From the NCBI GenBank assembly GCA_013115145.1, contig JAAPAO010000587.1, positions 1 through 22,004 of the forward strand: a stretch of 22,004 nucleotides of DNA, in the 5' to 3' direction. This stretch comes from Perkinsus chesapeaki (Eukaryota; Perkinsozoa; Perkinsida; Perkinsidae). The translations under genes were made by a program, and so were the position numbers. Below are positions 1 through 10,038 of this stretch, piece after piece (the stretch's first letter is position 1; each line of letters begins with the position of its first letter). A model generated the notes under the pieces. It did not search any database. It saw only the letters and a program-made list of their open reading frames with translations, and was not told the DNA's origin.

Positions 1-389
1 CAGGGCTATAGGGGGGTATCCAATATGTGGGGGGGTGGTCGTAGTGGAGGGGTACCTTTGGAATTTGGGGGGGGAAACCACCCCTGTGGGGGGGTCTAAA
101 AACGTCTTTGCTTGCTTGTGTCGTTGTGTTCTAGCTATTATGCGTCACCGCACTGCGTAGGTTTTGCCGACGCCTTTATTGTGCACCCTGACACTTGTAC
201 GCACGCGTTCATATTTTTTCCAGGGAGGAGGGACGTCTATTTACTGTATTCGAACTTCCCATTGGTAAGTATACCAGTTATATGGAATTGCTCCCGACTT
301 GTTATGAGACTGTCTCAACTCCTATCGTTTTCATAGGTATGTAGCTTACTATGCATTCTAGTTTTTTGGGGCCATTCTAATAGTTGAAA
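1..389. other. G-run-rich leader, no supported gene
   Basis: The first 94 bases hold five G runs of 4 to 8 bases (11-16, 29-35, 49-52, 67-74, 88-94), a pattern that could form a G-quadruplex. The rest is the 5' flank of the first methyltransferase gene. An open frame at 112-336 has no recognisable protein character. Several AG sites (for example just before 340 and at 382-383) could be splice acceptors for a 5' leader. Confidence 0.5.
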
Positions 390-1557
390 ATGCCCTCCAT
401 CTGGATCGGTGTTTCAACAGCTGTGGTGGTAGCAGCATTGATGTTCTCAACATCACGTTATAATCCTATACCGTATCCTGACAGACTTGCTGTTATAAAA
501 GAAGAGGATACTCGTATTGATAATCATTTGTATGATGATGTCAGTTGGTGGGATGAAAATGAGGTGGTTCACGTACTGAAGAAGACCAATATTATTCGGT
601 GCCCGTATTTTCACCGTCAATTTGCTAATGCTGGTTTAAGCCCAAGTAATGGTAGATATTTAGATGTTGGTTGTGGTGGTGGATTATTAACTGAAGATAT
701 GGCATCACTTTATGGATATAATATTACTGGTATAGATATTAGTGAGGCATCTTTACAGCAAGCACGTCAACATGGTCAACATTTACCTAATCTACATTAT
801 CAAGTTGGATCGGCTTATGAAATACCATTCGAGGATAGTTCATTCGATGGTGTTATCATCTCTGAAGTATTGGATCATCTGATGGACCTTAGAAAGGCTA
901 TTAGTGAGATTCATCGTGTGCTCAAGCCTGGTGGTGTTGTGGTTTTTGACACCATATCTAGGAACTTTAAAAGCTATTTGTTCATGTGGCTAATTGCCCA
1001 AGAGCTTCTCCAGGTAAGAACAGAGAATATCTCTGAGCTCGTAGTCGGACGCAATCGCACTTCAGGTTATGTATAACGATACTCACGACTGGAGGCTGTT
1101 CATCACTCCTCATGAAATGGAGCAGTTGCTCCGCGACACCGGCTTCACAGTTGGTAAGCGGAAACGTATTTGGTGGCATTGTTCGCTTCTCAATATCTAC
1201 CACGTCCATCTTGTTTATAAGTAGACGCTTTGTTAGTCTCTGCCTCAGCGGGTTTGTCACAACTTTGTGGGCCATTTTTGTCGTGTTGATTCCGTTATGT
1301 CAGGCAACCCGAAAGAAGAGTGGATTGGCATGGACTTCGAGGATATTCCATATCGAGTACCGTGGGAGCATCCTTTTCCTGGCCATTCGTTTCCCTTTCG
1401 ATTATTCTGCTAGCTGCGTATTTGCCCTCATTCTTTTCAGTTAACCCGCTATGTTTTGGGGGGCATGAAAGACAAGCAAGTAGTTTTCGAAGGGAACCCA
1501 GTCGAATTGCCGGGCGATTTGAGTATGATTTATGGTGGAGTCGCTCGGAAGCTCTAA
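390..1557 (+). CDS. UbiG/COQ3-like SAM-dependent O-methyltransferase, membrane-anchored (copy 1, type a)
   Basis: Exons 390-1013, 1066-1153, 1304-1356 and 1441-1557 (293 aa). Intron phases are 0, 1, 0, as in copies 3 and 4. Residues 1-22 (MPSIWIGVSTAVVV...) form a hydrophobic anchor. Residues 91-98 (LDVGCGGG) are SAM motif I, GIDIS (114-118) the acidic loop and LKPGG (178-182) the post-II motif. Exon 2 encodes DTHDWRLFITPHEM, matching the UbiG/COQ3 signature G-T-H-D-W-x-x-F-I-x-P-x-E. The known family reaction is O-methylation of ubiquinone precursors; the actual substrate here is inferred and could differ. The family motif E-V-x-E-H reads SEVLDHL, an E-to-D change. The start is the ATG at 390, which matches the start of copy 3. 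The intron 3 donor is the unusual GTACCG, also used in copy 3. Confidence 0.8.
618..826 (+). repeat. Conserved AT-rich core tract, copy 1
   Basis: This 209-bp block encodes the SAM-binding core from QFANAGL to SAYEIP. It recurs at 1979-2187, 3829-4037 and 5184-5392 with no indels and only a few substitutions, including at silent sites. By hand count G+C is 74 of 209 (about 35%), lower than the type-b flanks. Confidence 0.9.
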
Positions 1558-1744
1558 ACGCTTGAATGGTTACTGCTTTACTCGCCTGCTGTCCTGGTTC
1601 TCGGGTCTGTTCCTTTGTAGTGTCACACATATAATCTAATCGTTTTTTCAAACAATATTTGCGTTGTGTACACGAAAGTTTTTGGGTGACCTTTGACATG
1701 TAAACCAAGGTGTGGCTCATGGAGCTTTGGGTATTACTTTACTG

Positions 1745-2810
1745 TTTGTAGAGTTCGCACGTGTCACTTTCCTTGCCGTTGTACCAGTGTTGGCTACCGT
1801 GTGGTTCACGCATTCTCGGTATTATCTGACTCCTTACCCCGATAGACTTCACTCTATCTCCAAGGATGAAACTCTAATCGATAACAGCTTGTATAACGAT
1901 GCACATTGGCGCGAGAATGGAACTATCTGGAGGGCTTTAGAGATGATGAATAGTGTACGTGCACCGTATTTCCACCGTCAATTTGCTAATGCTGGTTTAA
2001 GCCCAAGTAATGGTAGATATTTAGATGTTGGTTGTGGTGGTGGATTATTAACTGAAGATATGTCATCACTTTATGGATATAATATTACTGGTATAGATAT
2101 TAGTGAGGCATCTTTACAACAAGCACGTCAACATGGTCAACATTTACCTAATCTACATTATCAAGTTGGATCGGCTTATGAAATACCATTCGAGGATAAT
2201 TCATTCGATGAGGTTGTCAATGATAACTTATCATCTCAGTCGTCTCCGAGCATTCGTTGGACTTGATCAGTGCAGCTCGCGAGCTCCTCCGTTTACTCAA
2301 TCCCGGTGGCGTTCTTGCTCTAGATACTGCAGCAAGGAGCTTCCTCACGTACGCCCATTCCTAGCTGACGATGCAGTACATATTGTGAATAAGTTTGATC
2401 TAACTGCTTAGCTATTTTCTCCGGAATCCGGAGTCTGCCGGGAGCGTAACGCGTCTATGATGTTCGAGCTTGGCGTTTTAGGCATTGCCTCAAAAAAAAC
2501 CCACGACTGGCGTTCTTCCATCGATTTGTCGGAGCTGGTTACTCTCCCACGTGAGACAGGCTTCTCCGTAAGTGAGTTCAGTCCTCGTTTGAGTACACAC
2601 TCAAGACGCCCTCGATTTAGGTAGAGGATTCTCCAGAGTTCAATTGGGTCGGCCTACCGGGCACTAGCATGTGGTTGGCCATAGGTCTCGTGATCCTCCA
2701 ATGAACTAAGTGGCTTGACTGCAGTGCGGAGCTTTAGCAAAGTATACGTTGAGCTGCCGCATGATCTCAATTAATCCTACGGTGGTGACGCCGCTAAGCC
2801 TCTGCGATAA
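1745..2810 (+). pseudogene. UbiG/COQ3-like methyltransferase pseudogene (copy 2, type b, mosaic)
   Basis: About 1752-2210 is almost identical to copy 4, covering the N-terminal anchor, the SAM motif LDVGCGGG and EIPFED. The codon that is ATG in copy 4 is GAG here, and there is no in-frame ATG until deep in the domain. Roughly 11 extra bases near 2211-2230 shift the frame. After that the other frame reads SEHSLDL then LLNPGGVLALDTAARSF, clearly family sequence but diverged. Relics follow: exon 2 at about 2499-2567 (THDWRSSIDLSEL, then GTAAGT donor) and exon 4 at 2748-2810 (VELPHDLN, an in-frame TAA at 2772, then SYGGDAAKPLR). Lost start, frameshift and internal stop together mark a dead gene whose 5' half has been refreshed by conversion. 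Confidence 0.8.
1979..2187 (+). repeat. Conserved AT-rich core tract, copy 2 (in pseudogene)
   Basis: Same block as 618-826. It differs visibly at one A-to-S codon (atgtcatca) and one silent Gln codon, although the gene around it is broken. Confidence 0.9.
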
Positions 2811-3600
2811 CATCATTCGGAAGACTATCAATCTAAACAATCGGTTTTCACCTAGAGCCGTGTATCAGCCTCTGCTTACATGTTACTCTCATCGGTTGAA
2901 TCAGTCTTGAAATCGTCTCACTTTCATACAGTAGAGCCATTTGGCTAATCTTCGAATCGAACCGTCTAGTTCTCGTAATGTTTCCTTGTGTTCTTACTAT
3001 GCTGCACCGCCTCACTACATATAGGGTGCTGCAAAAAACGGGCGCCTCCACTGGAACTTCGTGGGAAGATTTCTTCATAATGGCGTGGGAGATCAGAATT
3101 CAGGATCTCTGTTGCACTCAAAAAAGTCTGTCCTTGCGCAAGCGAATGATGGAATACTGTTGCATATCGCTCAGGCGGCTCATTTGATAACACCGACCCG
3201 GATCCGGTAGCGCACCCATCTGTATAGCCATTTTGACCACAGGTCGGATATCAGCGATTCGTGTGGCACCAGAAAGACCACGGCAAGAGCTTTTGAACGA
3301 TACCCAGTTCGTCCATGAACTCACACGCGCTGCGAAATTCTAGGGGAGGGGCCTTTTTTCCAGCAGCCTGTAGGAATCGTTGAGGCACTTCTTGTGGACA
3401 GTTGTGCAGTCGAAGACTTCACAGTTCGAGTTGAGATATTTTTATAGGGCTTCCAGTACGACTGCTGTGGAATAGCTCCACAGGAATTCTTTGTTAGTTG
3501 CTACCACCAGGGTAGCTGGGATTCTGCCTTTCCTGTGGCTTCACTTGGTATATTGCCTTATGTATATTCTAGCTTCCTGTATTCGTCCTTCCATTGCAGC
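2811..3600. other. Intergenic, no supported gene
   Basis: This is 790 bases between the pseudogene and copy 3. Minus-strand frames of 68-76 codons between 2848 and 3324 overlap each other and have no recognised domain; they could be decayed gene fragments. The sequence just before 3600 (ttccattgcag) looks like a splice acceptor directly ahead of the next start codon. Confidence 0.4.
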
Positions 3601-4755
3601 ATGCCCTCCATCTGGATCGGTGTTTCAACAGCTGTGGTGGTAGCAGCATTGATGTTCTCAACATCACGTTATAATCCTATACCGTATCCTGACAGACTTG
3701 CTGTTATAAAAGAAGAGGATACTCGTATTGATAATCATTTGTATGACCATGTCAGTTGGTGGGATGAAAATGAGGTGGTCCACGTACTGAAGAGGATGAA
3801 TAGTGTGCGTGCACCTTATTTCCACCGTCAATTCGCTAATGCTGGTTTAAGCCCAAGTAATGGTAGATATTTAGATGTTGGTTGTGGTGGTGGATTATTA
3901 ACTGAAGATATGGCATCACTTTATGGATATAATATTACTGGTATAGATATTAGTGAGGCATCTTTACAGCAAGCACGTCAACATGGTCAACATTTACCTA
4001 ATCTACATTATCAAGTTGGGTCGGCTTATGAAATACCGTTTGATAATAACTCATTCGATGGGGTTATCATTTCGGATGTTCTTGAGCATTTGACAGACCT
4101 TAGAAAGGCTATTAGTGAGATTCGTCGGGTGCTCAAGCCCGGCGGTGTTGTTGCTTTCGACACCATATCTAGAAACTTCATGAGCTATTTGTTTATGTGG
4201 CTCATCGCTCAAGAGGTTCTCCAGGTAGCAGTCCGTAGCATCTCTGTGCTCGTACCCAATTGTCATGGGCCTCCAGGTTATGTACACCGATACGCACGAC
4301 TGGAGACTGTTCATCACTCCTCATGAAATGGAGCAAGTGCTTCGCGAGACAGGTTTCACAGTTGGTAAGCGGAAAGTTAGTGAGCTACCTTCTCCGTTAT
4401 TTTCGATACATAGTCTTTGCTGGTGTGCGCTCTCATTGTGGGGCTTATTGGTCTCTGTTTTGTTGCCCTTAAGATTCGCATTTGTGTGGGACTATTATGC
4501 CTATCTTAGGAAACCCGAAAGAGGAGTGGATTGGCATGGATTTCGAGGACAAGCCATACCGTGTACCGTGGGGTGCCATGCGATGTGTTCTGCATTCGAT
4601 ACGTGTGTTCGCCGCTTATTCTCGTCGATTCCTTTCAGTTATTCCGTCATATTTTTGGGGGCATGAAGGATAAGCAATTGCTCTTCGAAGGAAACCCAGT
4701 CGAATTACCGGGCGACTTGAGTACGATATACTGTGGAGCCGCTAGGAAGCCCTAA
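3601..4755 (+). CDS. UbiG/COQ3-like SAM-dependent O-methyltransferase, membrane-anchored (copy 3, type a)
   Basis: Exons 3601-4224, 4277-4364, 4510-4562 and 4639-4755 (293 aa, the same exon lengths as copy 1). It has a hydrophobic anchor at residues 1-22, SAM motif LDVGCGGG (91-98), SDVLEHL at 158-164 and LKPGG at 178-182. Exon 2 gives DTHDWRLFITPHEM. Exon 3 gives GNPKEEWIGMDFEDKPYR and exon 4 ends STIYCGAARKP. Against copy 1, the first 196 coding bases differ at only about three sites, while intron 1, although the same length (52 nt), is strongly diverged. That contrast implies conversion of exon 1. The AG at 3598-3599 lies one base before the ATG, so a trans-spliced leader would join almost at the start codon. 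The frame is open further 5' from 3535, but only from a GTG. The ubiquinone-type substrate is inferred from family. Confidence 0.83.
3829..4037 (+). repeat. Conserved AT-rich core tract, copy 3
   Basis: Same block as 618-826. I see two silent differences (attcgct near the start and gttgggtcg near the end). Confidence 0.9.
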
Positions 4756-4955
4756 ACAAAAAATAGTTCTTGCCAGCGTCGAATCGTAGTGTTTCTCTCT
4801 TTTTCGTCTGCTCTCATTTTCGGTTTAGCAGTTGCTGTGGTCTCAATAGGTTTTCAGATCTTTCTGGCAGTTGCGTATATCTAAGTTTCGGTGAGCCTTA
4901 GATGTGCTGGAGAAGTGTGGTTGGTGAAGCTCTGAGTGTCAGTTTATCGAGTGTT

Positions 4956-6016
4956 ATGGTCGCGCGTGTCACTTTCCTTGCCGTTGTACCAGTGTTGGCT
5001 ACCGTGTGGTTCACGCATTCTCGGTATTATCTGACTCCTTACCCCGATAGACTTCACGCTATCTCCAAGGATGAAACTCTAATCGATAATAGCTTGTATA
5101 ACGATGCACATTGGCGCGAGAATGGAACTATCTGGAGGGCTTTAGAGATGATGAATAGTGTACGTACACCGTATTTCCACCGTCAATTTGCTAATGCTGG
5201 TTTAAGCCCAAGTAATGGTAGATATTTAGATGTTGGTTGTGGTGGTGGATTATTAACTGAAGATATGGCATCACTTTATGGATATAATATTACTGGTATA
5301 GATATTAGTGAGGCATCCGTACAACAAGCACGTCAACATGGTCAACATTTACCTAATCTACATCATCAAGTTGGATCGGCTTATGAAATACCATTCGAGG
5401 ATAGTTCATTCGATGGTGTTATCATCTCGGATGTTCTCGAGCATCTCCTTGATTTAAGGTTGGCATTGAGTGAGATTCATCGTGTGCTCAAGCCAGGCGG
5501 GGTGCTGGTTTTCGACACTATATCTCGTACAGCCTGGAGCTACGCGACTGTCTGGCTAATAACGCAGGAAATACTAAAAGTGAGTTGCCCGAGCTTCGAG
5601 GCTCGAAGTTCGAGCCTCCAAGCCTGTGGATTCATCAACACATCATCATCAGATTATGCCGACAGACGCGCACGATTGGAGGCTGTTCATCACGCCTAGT
5701 GAGCTCAAAACTGGCCTGAGTGATGCAGGCTTTGTCTATGGTAAGACAGCCTTGGTCCTTCTAGGATTTGGAGTTATCCTTCCTTCAGATACTGACGAGA
5801 GGTCTAGCTGGAGTGGGTTAGTGTTGGCGAATCCCATCAAAGGGGTGAGTCAAGCTCCCAGGCATCTTTAGTGTTTTCATATTATCCATTCAGGTTTTCG
5901 CGCTTCTCGCCAGTGGGTTCCAAGATCCACTTGCGCTGTTCTCATACGGGTTCGTCGAAGACCCTCACGATCTCAGCGCTCAATACTGCGGTGTTGCAAT
6001 GAAGCCGTCAAATTAA
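4956..6016 (+). CDS. UbiG/COQ3-like SAM-dependent O-methyltransferase, membrane-anchored (copy 4, type b)
   Basis: Exons 4956-5579, 5653-5740, 5789-5844 and 5894-6016 (296 aa). The ATG at 4956 makes exon 1 exactly 208 codons, as in copies 1 and 3; an in-frame ATG at 4902 would add 18 residues and cannot be excluded. The type-b anchor is ARVTFLAVVPVLATVWF. SAM motif LDVGCGGG, SDVLEHL and LKPGGVLVFDTISRT follow. Exon 2 encodes PTDAHDWRLFITPSEL, the closest of the set to the UbiG signature. Exons 3 and 4 are diverged from copies 1 and 3 but end with the comparable DLSAQYCGVAMKPSN. Introns are 73, 48 and 49 nt; the first contains a palindrome. The gene converges on the HPR gene, with about 180 bases between the stop codons. 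Confidence 0.83.
5184..5392 (+). repeat. Conserved AT-rich core tract, copy 4
   Basis: Same block as 618-826. It differs at gcatccgtacaacaa (Leu to Val plus silent changes) and at catcatcaa (Tyr to His). Confidence 0.9.
5598..5618. repeat. Perfect palindrome in intron 1 of copy 4
   Basis: Ten-base arms gaggctcgaa and ttcgagcctc are separated by a single G. A second, nested hairpin at 5594-5608 (cttcga / tcgaag, 3-nt loop) shares part of it. It lies 18 bases after the exon 1 donor. Confidence 0.8.
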
Positions 6017-6196
6017 CAGAGGACCTTAATGTTCACGTTTCAGATGATTTCAGTATGAAGCGTATGGCTGGTGTTGATAGTAACTTCACGAACCTGAAAT
6101 TCATACGCACGGTACGCGGAGAGGTCAAGTGAAGTCTTCCAATTCCGTGACATCTTAAGCCAACACGCGCAAATTCGGAAACGTTAAACTGAAACG

Positions 6197-9100
6197 TCAT
6201 GAGAGTTGCATTGTAATAACGGAGTCAATTTGGTAAGGGCCTGCTGGTACTTCCGACGAAACTACAGCATTCGTTATGCCGGAAGATCTCAACGCTTCGC
6301 ACAAAGACGAGTGCATCTCACTGGAGCTTGCGTACTGGCCGTTACGGACACTGTTCACCTCATTGAAGAGACGCAAGGCTGATCGCAGGAGCTCTAGGTT
6401 CTGCTCCAGAGGACCGACGGTGGAGTTATGTGTCGCGAGATGATATGTTAGAATCTGAGAATGGTAAGCCTTTCGATGAAGCTATAATGCCCTTAAATCG
6501 GCTCTGGACTACCTGTCGTGCCTGAGCTCTGACAGCAGTAGGGCTACGGCTTTCAGATGCCAGACGAACCGCCTCCACGTAAACGCGGGAGCTCCTAATG
6601 GAGGGTTCATCAGATGGCAGTGTTGCACAACCGGGCTGAGGCTTACTCTAGATCCAGTAGAGCAAGTCCGTGCAACACAGTGGTGAGCTCCCAAGGTGTC
6701 CTGAATCGACACTGGTGAAGACTGCGGCTGAAGGCAGGGGCTGCCAACCCGAGACGAGCCAGGGCATAGAGCGCTCGCGAAACGTCACCAGGAGATGCCT
6801 GTCGTAACCGTTCCTGATCGATACTCTTCATGGAAAGAATCATTATCCTTGACTCACGTGACCATGTCCAGGAGCATTGAGACTTTTGAGGAGCACCGAG
6901 AGAGAATCAGGCGGAATACGGTTGAAGCGCAAATTAGCCAAACTGTGTAGTGCTAGGGCCGCATCTGTCAAGGATAAAGTAGACAAGTCTCAGCCAGTAT
7001 TCTTACACCGTGGCGAGGGCATACGGTTGGGTTCGTCCTGCAAACGTCCCAAAAGTGCGTTTATGTGATTTATCACACCACATGTCTCCAAGTGCTAATG
7101 AAGCAACCTCCGCAAAATGGGAGAGAGGATTGATCCTTACCATGGCGCGATCAATTGAGCTATCGAGGGATGAGACTGCTTGCAGGATAGGCCACATGAG
7201 GTATCTGGAGGCAGGATGACTGGCAACTTAACCGAATCATGGGGATAGCCGGGGTTACTGGATAATCCCAGAACAAGCGCATCCGAAGTAAGAACTTCCA
7301 CTGTAACTTATCTCTAGCGGAGCAATACATAATAATACACAAGAATAAAGTATTTCTCGAGTGAAGATGACAGTGATTTACAATGTACAATCTCGGACAC
7401 CTACATCGCTTTTGTGGGGTTGGCCTCCAGCGACACTGCGCTACCCGCCAACGCCAAGAGCAGTCTTTTAAGTGCAACCTTGAGGTCTGCAGGTATATGG
7501 AGGACTTTGGATAGGACACCCCTGTCAAATGTTTCTTGATCGCTGTGCTCCAAGAGAAGGGAACAGCAACTGCTCACGAGGGAGGACCACGGAGGCAATG
7601 CGCTGTTGTCTTTGATGCCCTCATGCACTGAGCTAGCCTCCACCACACTGGTGATACGCGACACGGCAGCGACTTGAGTTGCGCTTGATAACATATGGCC
7701 ACCGAAGCATCCAAGAGACACGAGACATCGGAGGATAGAAGAAGACTCCTCGAGCGTCCATGGAGGAACCCTAGCACTCTTTGCCGGATCTACAATCTCA
7801 CGAAGGCGGGGGATGAGCGCCTGGAAAGGAAAGTGTACAATATTTGTACCCCAGACTTACCCCAGACTGAAGAGATGCATCACATAGAGCGTTGATTTCA
7901 CCCTTCTCTGGAGCGGCAGTTTCGCAATTTGATGTCACCGTTTTCGCAGAGAACGCCATCAGCGTCTCGACTATCTCCGGGTCTACCGGAGAAAGTGTTT
8001 CAGCCAAGGTAGCCAAGTCGGCTGTTGAGAGCATGCAGGATTTTGCTGACGACAAGAGGTCTTCTTTGACGTAAGAGACGATTAGATCCAGTAGTCCAGT
8101 GGAGCCTGTCAGCTGGCTGTGCTTGACAGCGGCCGAAGCAATGATACTGAGATCACGGCTTGAGAAGTACCCCAAAGGATTACAGCCTTCCTGTGGTGTG
8201 GCCAAGCTCTCAGGCAGGCGTGCTTCCATTAGCTGACTCTCAGCCATCCCGCTGTACGCCGATGCGGCTAAGGCCAACACGTGTGGGTTGGGAATACGAC
8301 CCGAAATAGCCTTGCAAATGGCGGTCTCCAAAAGCCTCATGACCTCAGCCTCGTCGCCGGTGCCAGCGTCGAGCCTTGAAAACTCATACGCGTAATTCAC
8401 AAGCACCCGAACTTGTTCTGTGGCGGCACCAGCGGATACGCCTGCAGCTAGACTGGAGGCTTTAGCCCGGAGAGCGGCGCGAAGCTCTCCAGTTATCCCG
8501 GTGGGACCATTTGAAGTCTCTTCCAGTCCTTGAAGTTGAAACCGACGACGTCTCTGGCATTCTACCGTAGTGTAAGCACTCAGGACGTAACCTGCCGACC
8601 GTACGTCCAGCGTGGCCATCTCCGGTAAGACTATGGACGTCAGAAGATTCTGGTACAGCTTATCGTCGTCGACCCCAACTCGCGAGAAGGCCACTAGGAA
8701 GGCTATCGCATCCTTCACCGAGCATTTAGTTCCGAGTTGCGTGAGCTCCCCAGTCAAAATGCACCTTAGTGATTCGAAGAATGGTCGGACATCGGTAGCC
8801 GGCAAGTGACTAGCGCTCTTGCTGTAGGCGGAGGCGACGATGCTTAAATCTCGAAGAGGCATAGCCGAGCTGATCGATTGCCTCAGCTCCGTGAGAAGTC
8901 GCAGACCATGGGGAAGTGTGTTGGACAACAGTTGGATGGAGATGAGATCAGCATTCGAGAAAGCTTGTAGAAGGTCAGCTAGGTCGCGACCTACCACACG
9001 AGCATTTCGACTGTAACTATGGGTGCCTACATGAAAGGGAGTCCTGATCGAGCTTCTCTACAACACTTCCAAACATCGCCGCTGATGTGTATCCCAGCCT

Positions 9101-10038
9101 GGAGAGGTACAACAGAAGACTGCATATGTCTTTAGTGGAAAGGTGACCGTCGGTAAGGGAATCCTCAATGAGTGAGGCGACCCTCGCCAAGAGATCTTCA
9201 GATACCATAGTGGTCTTGGGGTGCTGCTGCTTTATTCGGGATAGCGCAGATAGAACGATGCAGAGAGAACTCCCGAGATCGTTGGAGCATGTCTCTGATG
9301 ACTCTAGCTGGGTAATTAGGCCCGGCAACCAGTGGTTGGCGAGTACCTTCACAAGATACGACGTGGCTGGTGCTGGATGCTCCGAAATCAAAGTTCTACT
9401 TCACTCAAAAGCTTGGGTGGTACGGCAGCTTTCAGTGTAGCCGCTCCTGCTAGCAGCTTCCCGATTTCCCGATTGCCCAGGCGATCAGCAACCACTCCGC
9501 GGAACCGCTGGGATGAGGGATCATCTACGAGGAGATCCTAAAGAAGGAGAAAACGGCGATGATGGGTTGGTATTAATCTCGAGAAGTTTTGCTTTGCGAA
9601 CACGAGCACGGACAAAGTGCACTAACTAGCATTTCCAATTCTTCGCGCGCTTTAACCTTCAAGGGAAAGGCAGTGCTTTATCGTCATCTCACGTTGAAAG
9701 GGACACATAACCACATAGGAGACAGCCAAGTAGAGACCAGGGGGAGATAGCTTAGACGCATAGATGGTACCTACCTCGAGCTGCCTCATTATCCCTATTG
9801 CGGCGTGCTTCCTGGAGTTGCCGCCGGTGTGGCCGTGTCCGTCTGTCCGCGACCCAGAGGTGGCGAGGTGATGAACACGATTGCAGAGCTACACACATGA
9901 AAGAACGATTAACACTCAGATCAACAGTAGCATCCCTCATCTCACATAGGCAGCGTCACTGATCGCCTTGCTGGAAGATACCCTTGGATTCTTGGTGCTG
10001 CTTGCAAAGGACCGAAGAGGGCATTTCCGTACGATCAT
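6197..10038 (-). CDS. Organelle-targeted HPR-repeat protein with RAP-adjacent C-terminus (many exons)
   Basis: Proposed exons, from the 5' end: 10038-9946, 9888-9775, 9537-9424, 9379-9031, 8990-7861, 7820-7405, 7204-7141, 7037-7007, 6964-6858, 6813-6647, 6594-6513, 6454-6197 (974 aa). All phases match. The N-terminus MIVRKCPLRSFASSTKN is rich in R, K and S with no acid before Asp28, like a mitochondrial presequence. The middle is a run of helical repeats such as RDLSIVASAYSKSA, DVSRALYALARLGL and ELTTVLHGLALLDLE, typical of heptatricopeptide repeats. The end (SSEMHSSLCEALRSSGI...GPYQIDSVI) resembles the region leading into a RAP domain, but the RAP core (DGP.H) is absent before the TGA. Known relatives bind organellar RNA. 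Alternative: two genes, one ending at TAG 7401-7403 (739 aa) and one starting at ATG 7197 (233 aa). Confidence 0.68.

Noticed and set aside
371-389. gccattct upstream of copy 1, resembling part of the dinoflagellate spliced leader, as a possible retroposed-mRNA relic.
   Set aside because: The match is only about 7 bases and stops there, well within chance.
1295-1720. Minus-strand frame of 141 codons opposite exons 3 and 4 of copy 1.
   Set aside because: The plus-strand exons here have a direct paralogue in copy 3, and the minus frame has no domain character.
2966-3324. Two overlapping minus-strand frames that look mildly protein-like.
   Set aside because: No recognised motif, no clear splice link between them, and each is under 80 codons; left as unassigned intergenic sequence.
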